Shown piece by piece: positions 17,489-25,504 of a DNA stretch of 64,000 nucleotides. Location: contig CAVPVQ010000006.1 in NCBI GenBank assembly GCA_963709185.1, positions 279,998 through 343,997 of the forward strand. Reading direction: 5' to 3'. The DNA comes from Roseiarcus sp963709185 (lineage in GTDB: Bacteria; Pseudomonadota; Alphaproteobacteria; Rhizobiales; Beijerinckiaceae). Position 1 is the first letter of the stretch, and each line of letters starts with the position of its first letter. Both the position numbers and the translations under genes were made by a program. The notes below the pieces were generated by a model. That model saw nothing but the letters and a program-made list of their open reading frames with translations. It made no database searches and was not told the DNA's origin.

Positions 17489-18112
17489 ATGATTGCGAGA
17501 TATCATGTGTTGGCCGCGGCGTTGTTGTCCGGCCTGCTGCTGGGCGGATGCGAGAGCACGTTGATCGGCGACGCGGTGCCCGACCCGAAGCTGAGCGCGC
17601 GGGATGCGGAGATGATGGCCCTGGCGCCGCCCGATGAGGCGCGCATTCCGACTGCTCGCTACCAGGTGTCCGACCCGACCGGCGAAGCGCCGGGCACGAT
17701 CGTCATCGACACCAGCGCGAGAAATCTTTATTTTGTGCTGCCGGGAAAGCAGGCGATCCGCTATCGGGTCGCGACCGGGGCCGAGGCTTACGGCTGGACC
17801 GGCGAGGCCACCGTCGGGCGGATGGCCGAGTGGCCGACCTGGATGCCGACCGAATCGATCATGGAGCGCTGGCCGGAATTCCAGGCCTATCGCGCGCACG
17901 GGCCGCTCGCCGGCGCCTATGACAATCCGCTGGGGGCGCGCGCGCTGTACCTCTACCAGGGCAAACACGACACGCTCTATCGCATTCACGGCACCAATGA
18001 GCCGAGCGAGATCGGCCAGAGCGTTTCGTCCGGCTGCATCCGTATGCGCGACATCGACGTGATCGATCTTTACAAACGCATCCATCTGGGGACGCGGGTC
18101 GTCGTCAAATAG
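17489..18112 (+). CDS. lipoprotein L,D-transpeptidase (YkuD domain)
   Basis: This 207-residue lipoprotein has a signal peptide with the lipobox L-L-L-G-G-C (Cys about residue 20), which predicts membrane anchoring. The YkuD catalytic domain begins at G-T-I-V-I-D-T. It contains Y-R-I-H-G-T-N-E-P and the active-site S-S-G-C-I-R-M-R-D. It is closely related in its core to the secreted enzyme at 11907-12722 but shorter. The start at 17489 places the lipobox correctly. It presumably remodels peptidoglycan in the periplasm. Confidence 0.92.
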   Translation: MIARYHVLAAALLSGLLLGGCESTLIGDAVPDPKLSARDAEMMALAPPDEARIPTARYQVSDPTGEAPGTIVIDTSARNLYFVLPGKQAIRYRVATGAEAYGWTGEATVGRMAEWPTWMPTESIMERWPEFQAYRAHGPLAGAYDNPLGARALYLYQGKHDTLYRIHGTNEPSEIGQSVSSGCIRMRDIDVIDLYKRIHLGTRVVVK

Positions 18113-18212
18113 CCGGCGGCGCCGCGCTCCTGACCGCAAAGCGCGAAACGCCCTTGGCCCGGACGGCCGGGGCGCTTAATATCCGGCTCCATCCCGACTT
18201 GAGGAGCCCCCC

Positions 18213-18653
18213 ATGATTTCCAAGATCAAGCCGCTTGTCACCGCGACCGCCAGTTGCGTCGGCGGGCGCAATGGCCACAGCGAGACCACCGACGGCAGCG
18301 TGAGCGTCGACCTCTCCGTTCCCAAGGCGATGGGCGGCCCCGGCAAGCCCGGCACGACGACCCCCGAGCACCTGTTTGCGACCGGCTACGCCGCCTGCTT
18401 CGGCGGCGCGGTCGATTTCGTCGCCAAGAGCCACAAGAAGGACGCGGCCAACGCCAAGGTGACCTGCGCGGTCAGCGTCGGTCCGCGCGAGGCGGGCGGA
18501 TTTGGCATCGCCGTCAAGATGAGCGTCGTCGACCATTCGCTGCCGACCGCCGAACTGAAAGCGTTCGTCGACGAGGCGCACGAAAAGATCTGTCCCTACT
18601 CACATGCGACGCGCGGCAATATAGAGATCGACTTTTCGGTCGAGGGCGCCTGA
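18213..18653 (+). CDS. ohr: organic hydroperoxide resistance protein (Ohr/OsmC family)
   Basis: This 146-residue thiol peroxidase of the Ohr subgroup reduces organic hydroperoxides. The two redox cysteines are C62 in G-Y-A-A-C-F-G-G-A and C127 in K-I-C-P-Y-S-H-A-T-R-G-N. The P-E-H-L-F-A segment supplies the conserved glutamate and R19 the arginine. A GAGGAG ribosome-binding site lies just upstream. The usual OhrR (MarR family) regulator is not adjacent; the only MarR gene in the window is 6 kb away beside an acyl-CoA synthetase. The stop codon is inside a perfect palindrome. Confidence 0.93.
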   Translation: MISKIKPLVTATASCVGGRNGHSETTDGSVSVDLSVPKAMGGPGKPGTTTPEHLFATGYAACFGGAVDFVAKSHKKDAANAKVTCAVSVGPREAGGFGIAVKMSVVDHSLPTAELKAFVDEAHEKICPYSHATRGNIEIDFSVEGA

Positions 18654-19575
18654 AGCGCTTCAGGCGTTCTCGAACGCCGCGCACGGTCACGCAAACCACC
18701 TCGGGGGGGCAGTTGAGGCGCACCGGCAGGTGCGACGTGCCGAGGCCGCCCGACACGATCATCTGACGCGCGCCTTCCTGGTAGAGCCCGTAGACATAGG
18801 GCTTTACGCCGCGCATCGTCGGCGCAAACGGCGCGCCGATGATCGGCAGGTTGACCTGCCCGCCGTGGGTGTGTCCACACAGGGTTAGCGCGATGCGATC
18901 CGGCACCCGAGGGAAAATGAACGGTTCGTGCGCGAGCAGGATCGCCGGCGCGTCGTCGTTGATCGGGCGCAGGGCGCCCGCGAGATCGTCATTTCCGCGG
19001 GTGCGCCGCCGCCCCCACCGATGCGCCAACTGATCGCCAAGGCCGACCAGCCAGAACGGACGGCCATCGAGGCTGAGCCGGAGCGCCTGGTTTTCCAGAA
19101 CCGGGATGCCGGCGCCGACGACGGCGTTGCGCACGCTCTGGCCATTGTCGGGCGGATCGGTCGGCAGCGCCGCCGACCACCAGTCGTGATTGCCGAGGAT
19201 CGCATAGACGCCGACCTCCGCTCGCAGCCGGGCAAGCTGCTCGGCCCAGGCGCCGGGCGGGACATAGCGGGACACGAAACGCTGGGAGCCGGCGAAATCG
19301 CCCAGCAGCACCGTGAGGTCGGGATCTTGCGCATTGGCCAGATCGACAATCTCGCCGATCCGCTCGGCCGGCATCCATGGCTCGCAGGCGTGGATGTCGG
19401 TGATGATTGCGATTTTCAATGCAAGGTCGGCCGGCCAGCCGGACGGAGAAACCGTATATCGGGTCAGATCGAGCCGCGTCGCGGCCTCAACCGCGCCCGC
19501 GCCGCCGAACGCCGCGACGCCGGCCACCAGCGCGCCGGCGCCCATGAGGAATCGGCGTCGATTGACCATCAACAT
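18514..19575 (-). CDS. Tat-exported metallophosphoesterase, 3' end probably frameshifted
   Basis: The protein reads as 353 residues. A Tat signal (N-R-R-R-F-L-M-G, then a hydrophobic stretch) leads into a calcineurin-like phosphoesterase domain with all metal motifs: T-D-I-H-A-C, L-G-D-F-A, G-N-H-D-W-W and C-G-H-T-H-G-G. The domain ends naturally at P-P-E-V-V-C-V-T-V. The last 45 or so residues are arginine-rich and lie antisense to ohr, which looks like non-coding read-through. One extra base near 18670-18690 would instead end the protein at TGA 18662-18660, inside the shared palindrome. Substrate unknown; relatives of YaeI cleave phospholipid or UDP-sugar phosphoesters. Confidence 0.88.
   Translation of the reverse strand: MLMVNRRRFLMGAGALVAGVAAFGGAGAVEAATRLDLTRYTVSPSGWPADLALKIAIITDIHACEPWMPAERIGEIVDLANAQDPDLTVLLGDFAGSQRFVSRYVPPGAWAEQLARLRAEVGVYAILGNHDWWSAALPTDPPDNGQSVRNAVVGAGIPVLENQALRLSLDGRPFWLVGLGDQLAHRWGRRRTRGNDDLAGALRPINDDAPAILLAHEPFIFPRVPDRIALTLCGHTHGGQVNLPIIGAPFAPTMRGVKPYVYGLYQEGARQMIVSGGLGTSHLPVRLNCPPEVVCVTVRGVRERLKRFRRPRPKSRSLYCRASHVSRDRSFRAPRRRTLSVRRSAANGRRRSS
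18647..18678. terminator. overlapping palindromes at convergent gene ends
   Basis: A perfect 20-base palindrome (arms CGCCTGAAGC 18647-18656 and its complement 18657-18666) contains the ohr TGA at 18651-18653 and, on the other strand, a TGA at 18662-18660. A second hairpin (GGCGTTC 18663-18669, GAACGCC 18672-18678) overlaps it. It is probably a bidirectional terminator for ohr and the phosphoesterase gene. Confidence 0.6.
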
Positions 19576-19627
19576 ATAAAACGCCTACCCGCGCCGGGCG
19601 CGTCGCCCGCCTGCCGGGTGAACGCCC

Positions 19628-19837
19628 TCACACCACCAGCATGCCGCGTGGCGGCGCCAACAATAAGGCGCCCCGCTCGATCGCCAGAGCCACCTCCGGC
19701 TCAAAGGCGCTGGCCTGCACCTCGAGTTCAGCGGCGACCGCCGCCAGACCGACCTCGCGATAGAGACGGGACAGCAGCTTGCTCTCGCCGGCCCGCTGCT
19801 CCAGGGCCTGGGAATTGGCGGAAATGACCTTACGCAT
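19628..19837 (-). CDS. small hypothetical protein
   Basis: A 69-residue protein with no recognised family. It begins M-R-K-V-I-S-A-N-S, is mostly helical by composition and ends with a short hydrophobic L-L-L-A-P-P-R-G-M-L-V-V. Its composition looks coding (balanced charged and aliphatic residues) rather than the Arg/Pro-rich composition of shadow frames here. The ribosome-binding site is weak, so support is moderate. Confidence 0.45.
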   Translation of the reverse strand: MRKVISANSQALEQRAGESKLLSRLYREVGLAAVAAELEVQASAFEPEVALAIERGALLLAPPRGMLVV

Positions 19838-19938
19838 GACGACGCTCTCAAAACTCGGGACGCGGCTGTTGGCCTCGCATGCCGCGAGGCCGCTACAAAT
19901 TGAACGATTGGCGTTAAAGGCCGCTTAACGCGCGCGGT

Positions 19939-21375
19939 TCACGGCGGCAAGGCGCCGCCGGGGGCGACCATCGCGGCGACGGCGATCGCCGTCAGGTCCT
20001 CAGCCGTCGCGGCGATGATCTGGACGCCGCGCGGCAGTCCGTCGGGACCGAGCCCTACCGGCGCGACGGCCGCAGGCAAGCCGGGACCGCTGGCGAGCGA
20101 CGACCAGTGCAGGAAGTCGAGATAGGGGCGCGCGATCCCGTCGACCTGCAGAACGCGCTCGTGAATATCGGGGCGGTGATCGTGCGGGATCGCGCCGACC
20201 GGCGCCGGCGGGCACAGCACCACGTCGAACCGCTCGAAAAACCGCGCCCAGTCGCGCTGGAGCCTCAGCCGTCGCAGCGCCATGTCGCGATAGTCGCCGG
20301 GCGTGAGCCGCGCGCCGCGCGCCTGCAGGGCGCGATGCGAGAGATCGCCTTCCGGGTAGCGCGACGCGGTCGCCGCAAGCCGGTTGCGCAGCTTTTCCGG
20401 CAGGCCGTAGGCGATGACGCCGTGGTTGTAGAGCGCGAACAGTTCGAACGCCTCGGCGAAGCTGAAAACCGGCCGCGCGGCGGCGTCGATTTCGGCGCCT
20501 GCCGCGGCGAGCCGCCGCGCCGCCTCCTCCACCGCCTGCCGCACGCTGGAATCGACCGGCGCGAAAGGATCGCTCGCCCACAGCGCGACCCGCATTCCCT
20601 TGGCGCCGGAGCGCCGCGCCGGTTTCAACGGCGTGCGGCGCGGCCCGATGCGCGGGCCGGCGACCGCCTCCAGCATCAGGGCGAGATCGGCCGCCGACCG
20701 CGCCAGCGGGCCCGCGGCAAGGCAGTCGGCGTCGCGAAGAAGAATTTTGTGCGGCGGGGGCGGCACGGAGCCATGGGTCGAGATGAGGCCCCACGTCGCA
20801 TTGTGGCCGAAGATTCCGCAGGCATGGGCCGGCCAGCGGATCGAGCCGCCGAGATCGGACGCAAGCTCCAGCGCCGACATGCCGCTGGCGATCGCCGCCG
20901 CCGCGCCGCCCGACGAACCGCCCGGCGAGCGCGCCGCATCGCGCGGATGGTTGGTCACGCCGTGCAGCGGGTTGTAGGTCTGGAAATCGCTGGCGAACAC
21001 CGGCGTGTTCGACTTGCCGAGGATCACCGCGCCGGCCGCGCGCAGCCTCGCGACGGCGGGCGCGTCGGCGGCGGGACGCCGGTCCTTCAGCGCGGGCGCG
21101 CCGACATCGGCGGTGAAGCCCGCGACGTTGAACGCATTCTTGACGCTGACCGGCAGGCCTTCGAGCGGGCGCGCCGCGCCGCGCGCGATGCGCCGGTCGG
21201 ATTCGTCGGCGGCGACGAGCGCCGCATCCACGTCGAGCGCGATCAGCGCGTTGATGCGCGGATTGACCTCGCCGATCCGCGCGAGCGACAGGCGCGTCAA
21301 CTCGACGCTGGACAGGTCGCGAGCCAGCAACCGCTCGCGCAGTGACGTCGCCGATGACAGAAGCACGTCGTTCAT
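19939..21375 (-). CDS. amidase (amidase signature family)
   Basis: This 478-residue enzyme of the amidase signature family has an intact Ser-cisSer-Lys triad: K79 in P-V-S-V-K-N-A-F, cis-Ser about S155 in S-P-G-G-S-S-G-G, and nucleophile S178 in D-L-G-G-S-I-R. Its length fits stand-alone amidases rather than the GatA subunit, and no gatB or gatC is present. The ATG at 21375 matches the family N terminus (S-A-T-S-L-R-E-R-L-L); longer extensions upstream look non-coding. Substrate unknown. Confidence 0.9.
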   Translation of the reverse strand: MNDVLLSSATSLRERLLARDLSSVELTRLSLARIGEVNPRINALIALDVDAALVAADESDRRIARGAARPLEGLPVSVKNAFNVAGFTADVGAPALKDRRPAADAPAVARLRAAGAVILGKSNTPVFASDFQTYNPLHGVTNHPRDAARSPGGSSGGAAAAIASGMSALELASDLGGSIRWPAHACGIFGHNATWGLISTHGSVPPPPHKILLRDADCLAAGPLARSAADLALMLEAVAGPRIGPRRTPLKPARRSGAKGMRVALWASDPFAPVDSSVRQAVEEAARRLAAAGAEIDAAARPVFSFAEAFELFALYNHGVIAYGLPEKLRNRLAATASRYPEGDLSHRALQARGARLTPGDYRDMALRRLRLQRDWARFFERFDVVLCPPAPVGAIPHDHRPDIHERVLQVDGIARPYLDFLHWSSLASGPGLPAAVAPVGLGPDGLPRGVQIIAATAEDLTAIAVAAMVAPGGALPP

Positions 21376-21589
21376 CGGCGGTTCGTAGACCGTCGCGGAA
21401 ACGCCGTCGAGTGTTTGTCGCAGGCGCGCGCCCGCGCCTGGCCTGCCTCTTCCGCTCGCAGGAGCGATGAGATTTAGGGACCGGGAACGGCGAAGTCGAC
21501 CGGTCAACGCTGTTCCATGCGCGATCGGATGACGCAAGTTCCACTCGCCGTGAAACTCTTCGCACGCGACCTTCAGTTCCCGCAGTTCC

Positions 21590-22075
21590 TTATGACCGTC
21601 CCACGCTCGCGCCCAGGGTGACGAGAAGCTCGTCCAGTTGCGCGAACGTCTCGGGCATCCCACCCTCCATCCCGGCGAGGGCGCCGTCGAGAGCTTCCTT
21701 CGAGGGATAGAGTTCGTGCATGACCAGTAGCGTCTTGCCGCCTTTTTCCTCGAAGGTCACCGTGGTGACGGCGCCGTCGTCACTTTCGTCATTAGTCCAG
21801 ACGAGGCGCGAGTGCGGCGTCACCTCGATGTACCTACCGAAGAACGCCATAGGCTTTGAGGCCTCGTGGCCGAACTCGAAACGGTACCCGCCCCCGACAC
21901 GAACATCCGCCTCGCAGGAAAGCAGGGACACGCCTGTCGACTTCGGCGCCCACCACAGCTTGAGCAGCTCCGGCTTGGTCCACGCCTCGAACACGATGCG
22001 CGCCGGGCCGTTGAAGGTTCGCGTAACGACGAGCTCACGCTCGGACTTCCGTTCCACCGTCGTGCGGTTCTTCAT
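21590..22075 (-). CDS. SRPBCC/AHSA1-type domain protein
   Basis: This 161-residue protein belongs to the AHSA1/START-like (SRPBCC) fold. The typical sequence is R-T-F-N-G-P-A-R-I-V-F-E-A-W-T-K-P-E-L-L, then L-W-W-A-P, and late G-G-M-P-E-T-F-A-Q-L-D-E-L-L. It follows the ArsR gene directly (10 bases from ArsR stop to the ATG at 22075), the standard ArsR-SRPBCC cassette. An alternative ATG at 22108 lies within the ArsR gene. The ligand is unknown. Control by the upstream ArsR protein is expected. Confidence 0.88.
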   Translation of the reverse strand: MKNRTTVERKSERELVVTRTFNGPARIVFEAWTKPELLKLWWAPKSTGVSLLSCEADVRVGGGYRFEFGHEASKPMAFFGRYIEVTPHSRLVWTNDESDDGAVTTVTFEEKGGKTLLVMHELYPSKEALDGALAGMEGGMPETFAQLDELLVTLGASVGRS

Positions 22076-22085
22076 GGGGATAGGC

Positions 22086-22451
22086 TCACTCTCTCTTCTT
22101 GCGTCCATCGACCTTCTCCTTCCGTTTCAGTTCCTCGACAACCTTGTCCAGCTCGTCGAAGCGTGCGTCCCAGAGCTGGCGGTACCTCTCGATCCACGCC
22201 GCCTCTTCCTCCAGTCGGCGCAGGCCGAGCTTGCAGGTCCGCACGCGCCCGACCTTCTCCGTGGTGACGAGCCCCGCCTGCTCCAGGACGCCGACATGCT
22301 TCTTCATGCCCGTGAGGGTCATGTGGAACTTCTCGGCAAGGTCCGTGATCGAAGCGTCTGCGCGGCCGAGCTGCTCCAGAACGCCGCGTCGGGTGGCGTC
22401 CGAGAGCGCGGCGAACGAGGCGTCGAAAGGGGTCCGGGAATACTGAACCAT
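22086..22451 (-). CDS. ArsR family transcriptional regulator
   Basis: This 121-residue winged-helix repressor of the ArsR/SmtB superfamily contains L-S-D-A-T-R-R-G-V-L-E-Q-L-G, the recognition region H-M-T-L-T-G-M-K-K-H-V-G-V-L-E and a C-terminal charged helix. It belongs to the subgroup paired with SRPBCC proteins and lacks the C-V-C metal site of classical arsenic sensors. Its ATG (22451-22449) lies in the centre of a near-perfect palindrome, which fits autoregulation. Confidence 0.92.
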   Translation of the reverse strand: MVQYSRTPFDASFAALSDATRRGVLEQLGRADASITDLAEKFHMTLTGMKKHVGVLEQAGLVTTEKVGRVRTCKLGLRRLEEEAAWIERYRQLWDARFDELDKVVEELKRKEKVDGRKKRE

Positions 22452-22463
22452 GTGGTTCAGTAT
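22440..22463. promoter_or_regulatory. ArsR operator: 11-bp inverted repeat over the start codon
   Basis: The arms ATACTGAACCA (22440-22450) and its exact complement (22453-22463) are separated by two bases. The site covers the ArsR start codon, so bound repressor would block both transcription and translation initiation of the ArsR-SRPBCC pair. Confidence 0.8.
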
Positions 22464-22710
22464 GTAGCGCTCAGATTGGCGGCATGCAAGGGGAGGCCGA
22501 GCGCGCGCTGCGGCGCCGGCCGCCTTCACTCCCAAATCGACCTCATTTCCATGCAGATTCGATCAACTCGGCGATCGCCAGGCCATTAGGGCGCGGGTCG
22601 CCGCGCGCTCACGACACCCCCTCGTCCAATCCGACCGGGGGGTCGCTCCGCTCGACCCTCCGCTCCGGAATTGCTATCGCGTCTTCGCGCCCCTCGTCCT
22701 GGAAGGTCCC

Positions 22711-23424
22711 ATGTCCATCGCCGCCGTGCTATTCGACAAGGACGGGACGCTGATCGATTTCGACGGCACCTGGGGGCCCGCCTTCCATGCGATCATTCAT
22801 GCGCTGGCCAAGGGCGAGCCCCGCGCGGTGCGCGCCCAGGCGGACGCGCTGCATTTTTCGCTGGACGACAAACGTTTCCGCGCGACCTCGCCGATCATCG
22901 CCGGCTCGTCGGCCAGCTATGGCCGACTATGGGGCGAGGCGATCGGGCGCGTCGACCATGCGGCGCTTCGGCAGGAGATCAATTCCCTCAGCGCCGCGGA
23001 ATCGATCAAGTCGTTGACGCCGATCGGGCGCCCCGGAGAGGTGTTCGCGGCGTTGATCGCACGGGGCCTACGGCTGGGCGTCGCCACCAACAATTCGGAG
23101 GCGAGCGCCCGGCGGCACATCGAGGCTCTGGGTCTCTCGGCCAAGGTCGAATTCATCGCCGGCTACGATTCCGGCCACGGCGGCAAGCCCGAGCCCGGCA
23201 TGGTGTTGGCGTTCGCGCGGCTCATCGGCGTCGAACCGCGCGAGGTGGCGCTGGTCGGCAACTCGATCCATGACCTGCATGCCGCGCGCGCCGCCGGCGC
23301 GCTGGCGATCGGCGTGTTGTCCGGCCCCGCCGGGCGTGAAGAGCTGGCGCCGCACGCCGACCATATCATCGCTGACATCGGCGCACTGCCGGCGCTGCTC
23401 GCGGCGCTGGAGATGCGGGAATAG
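22711..23424 (+). CDS. HAD family hydrolase, phosphoglycolate phosphatase-like
   Basis: This 237-residue haloacid-dehalogenase-superfamily phosphatase has motif I L-F-D-K-D-G-T-L (D9 nucleophile, D11 acid/base), motif II T-N-N-S near residue 127, and motif III/IV G-K-P-E-P-G-M and V-G-N-S-I-H-D. The helical cap between motifs I and II and the overall length resemble Gph. Phosphoglycolate phosphatase activity would feed the glycolate oxidase encoded 20 kb upstream, but the subfamily is broad and the substrate is unproven. Confidence 0.85.
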   Translation: MSIAAVLFDKDGTLIDFDGTWGPAFHAIIHALAKGEPRAVRAQADALHFSLDDKRFRATSPIIAGSSASYGRLWGEAIGRVDHAALRQEINSLSAAESIKSLTPIGRPGEVFAALIARGLRLGVATNNSEASARRHIEALGLSAKVEFIAGYDSGHGGKPEPGMVLAFARLIGVEPREVALVGNSIHDLHAARAAGALAIGVLSGPAGREELAPHADHIIADIGALPALLAALEMRE

Positions 23425-23530
23425 AGGCGCGCCTGTCCGACGACGCCAGGCGTTGACGGCGCCACGTTGCAGAAGTCCTTGATTTTCGCGCCGACAGGTG
23501 CGCCAGTTCCGCCAGACGCGAGACGCCTGC

Positions 23531-23959
23531 ATGATGTTTGCCGTCAGAAGCGCCACTGCCGAGGATGAGCAAGCCGTTGTGGCGCTGTGGCGCGCCTGCA
23601 ATCTGGTTGCTCCGCACAATGATCCCAGCGCCGACTTCCGCTTCGCGAAGGCCGGCCTTTGCTCGGAAGTGCTCGTCGGTGAGAACGGCGCCGGCCAATT
23701 GGTGGGCAGCGTCATGGTGGGACATGACGGGCATCGCGGCTGGCTCTACTACGTCGCCGCCAGTCCCACGTCGCGCGGCAGGGGTGTTGGCCGACGGATG
23801 GTGCAGGCGGCGGAGGATTGGCTCCGTCAGCGGGAAGTGGTCAAGGCCCAGCTTCTCATCCGAGAAGAAAACGCGGAGGTGGTCGGCTTCTATGAGCATC
23901 TCGGGTTCGAGGTGGCTCCGCGAGTGGTCATGAGCAAATGGTTAGTCGAGGCGCCATAG
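23531..23959 (+). CDS. GNAT family N-acetyltransferase
   Basis: This 142-residue protein has the complete GNAT fold: R-S-A-T-A-E-D-E at the N terminus, L-Y-Y-V-A-A-S-P as strand 4, the acetyl-CoA loop S-R-G-R-G-V-G-R-R-M-V, and the C-terminal N-A-E-V-V-G-F-Y-E-H-L-G-F. It resembles YpeA-type acetyltransferases. ATG codons at 23531 and 23534 are both possible starts. The substrate is unknown. Confidence 0.88.
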   Translation: MMFAVRSATAEDEQAVVALWRACNLVAPHNDPSADFRFAKAGLCSEVLVGENGAGQLVGSVMVGHDGHRGWLYYVAASPTSRGRGVGRRMVQAAEDWLRQREVVKAQLLIREENAEVVGFYEHLGFEVAPRVVMSKWLVEAP

Positions 23960-24012
23960 GACAGCCCGACGAGGCTCATGAGTGATCTTTGCACGAAGCG
24001 CCAGGGGCGGGA

Positions 24013-24768
24013 CTAACTTTGCCCGGTGGGCGCGATATGCCAAATCCGAAGACGTCCAACCGTCGCGAAGCCGGCGCGATGCGCGGCGTCGAGTTGCCCT
24101 TTTCGGTGGTCGTAGGCGACCAGCGGCAGCCCGGGAAAGGCTGATCTGGCGGAAAGCGCGAGTCCTTCCCAGATCATCTCCGGATCAACGTTCGATGCGA
24201 ACACATTGGAAATGCCGACCACGCCTGCTCCCCAATTCAGGATGCCTCCGCCAACCAACAGGCCTTCGTCGACAGCGAAGACAAAATGAATGTCAGGCGC
24301 CGAGAGCAGGCGAGGCAGGAAGATTCGAGATTGCCGCGTGGTCGCCTGTTCGGCCCAGGATTGCTCCCAATCCAGCAAGGCGGGCTCGCTGTCGACCCGC
24401 CGCCATTGCAGCTTGTGCGAAGCCGTTCGCGCGAGGGGGGCTCCTGACGTTGCGCCAATCCATTCGGCGTCGAACAATAGCGTAAAGCCATAGTCATGGA
24501 GGTCGAGGCTCTGAAAGCTGTCCTTCACGGCCCAACCTCTGCGAAGAGCTGGTCGGATCAAGGCGGAGATCGCCAGCGTTTGCGCCGAAGCCGCTTCGGC
24601 GCCGATCAACGTCACCACGTCAGGATAGTAGCGCGGAACGCCGAAACGGTTGATCCACAAGTCCTCGTAAAATTCGCCGCGGCCTTGGTGCGTCGAGCAC
24701 ACGACGTCGCACCATAGAGCGTTGTTGTAGGCGGCCTGGGCAACGATCTCGTTCGTCATTCGTCTCAT
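24013..24768 (-). CDS. hypothetical protein with GNAT-like C terminus
   Basis: This 251-residue protein is not clearly assignable. The N-terminal half (A-Y-N-N-A-L-W-C-D-V-V-C-S-T-H, then L-W-I-N-R-F-G-V-P-R-Y-Y-P-D) is followed by a central part ending in H-F-V-F-A-V-D-E-G. The C terminus (G-I-S-N-V-F-A-S, then H-R-A-G-F-A-T-V-G-R-L-R-I-W) has the strand-loop-helix look of an acetyltransferase, but the acetyl-CoA loop is degenerate. A second ATG at 24759 is an equally good start. The codon pattern looks coding throughout. Confidence 0.7.
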   Translation of the reverse strand: MRRMTNEIVAQAAYNNALWCDVVCSTHQGRGEFYEDLWINRFGVPRYYPDVVTLIGAEAASAQTLAISALIRPALRRGWAVKDSFQSLDLHDYGFTLLFDAEWIGATSGAPLARTASHKLQWRRVDSEPALLDWEQSWAEQATTRQSRIFLPRLLSAPDIHFVFAVDEGLLVGGGILNWGAGVVGISNVFASNVDPEMIWEGLALSARSAFPGLPLVAYDHRKGQLDAAHRAGFATVGRLRIWHIAPTGQS

Positions 24769-24876
24769 TCGAGGTTGCCTCAGGTCGCCAAGCCCCGGAA
24801 GGAGCCCAACTGGCGGGCGCCGGGTCCCACCGCCGCGCGTCGATGGGGCTCCTACAAGGTGAACGCGGGCCCCCTT

Positions 24877-25326
24877 TCACTCCCCCGGCGCGCGCACCAG
24901 GTCGCGGGTGGCGATCAGCAGGCGCTCCAGCGTCGACAGTTGGTCGGGCGGCAGGCGGCCGATGGTCCGGGCGACGAAGCGGCGCTGGCAGGCGATCGCG
25001 TCCTCGGCCGCCTTGCGGCCCGAAGCGGTGAGGAAGATCGCGTGCTGGCGTTTGTCGGCGGCGATCGCCCGGCGCTCGACCAGGCCGGCGGCGACCAGCC
25101 GGTCGATCAGTCCGGAAATGTTGCCCTTGGTGACATAGAGGCGCTCGGCGAGGCCCTGCTGGCTCACCCCCTCCTTTTCGGTCAGCGTGGTCAGCACGTC
25201 GCACTGCGGCACCGAAAGGCCGATGCGCCGCAGCCCCTCGGCGACCGCGGTGCGCATGCGCGTCTCCAGGCGCATCAGCCGGAACCACACCCGCAACGGG
25301 TCGCTCTCGCCAGTCTGATCGGCCAT
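24877..25326 (-). CDS. MarR family transcriptional regulator
   Basis: This 149-residue MarR regulator has the winged helix L-T-E-K-E-G-V-S-Q-Q-G-L-A-E-R-L and T-K-G-N-I-S-G-L-I-D-R-L, followed by the wing (R-R-A-I-A-A-D-K-R). It is divergent from an acyl-CoA synthetase gene, an arrangement seen for MarR proteins that sense aryl- or acyl-CoA thioesters. In the shared region, an 11-base palindrome (GGCAA-T-TTGCC, 25396-25406) is a possible operator. Control of the neighbour is inference from layout. Confidence 0.88.
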   Translation of the reverse strand: MADQTGESDPLRVWFRLMRLETRMRTAVAEGLRRIGLSVPQCDVLTTLTEKEGVSQQGLAERLYVTKGNISGLIDRLVAAGLVERRAIAADKRQHAIFLTASGRKAAEDAIACQRRFVARTIGRLPPDQLSTLERLLIATRDLVRAPGE

Positions 25327-25504
25327 ACGCAACGCCCCTTGCCGGCCCGAATCCCGCGCCGCCGCGCGTTCATGCTATCGACACAGGACGCTTGCGGCAA
25401 TTTGCCTCGCGGCGCGTCGGGCGCCATGGTGCGCGCAAGGGCTGGGGTCGGCGGCGCATTCCTCGCCGCCGACGTCCCGCCGAACAGAACGGGGGAGGAA
25501 CGCA

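Noticed and set aside
18213..25326. MarR regulator as OhrR for ohr
   Set aside because: It is 6 kb away, with unrelated genes between, and is divergent from an acyl-CoA synthetase gene.
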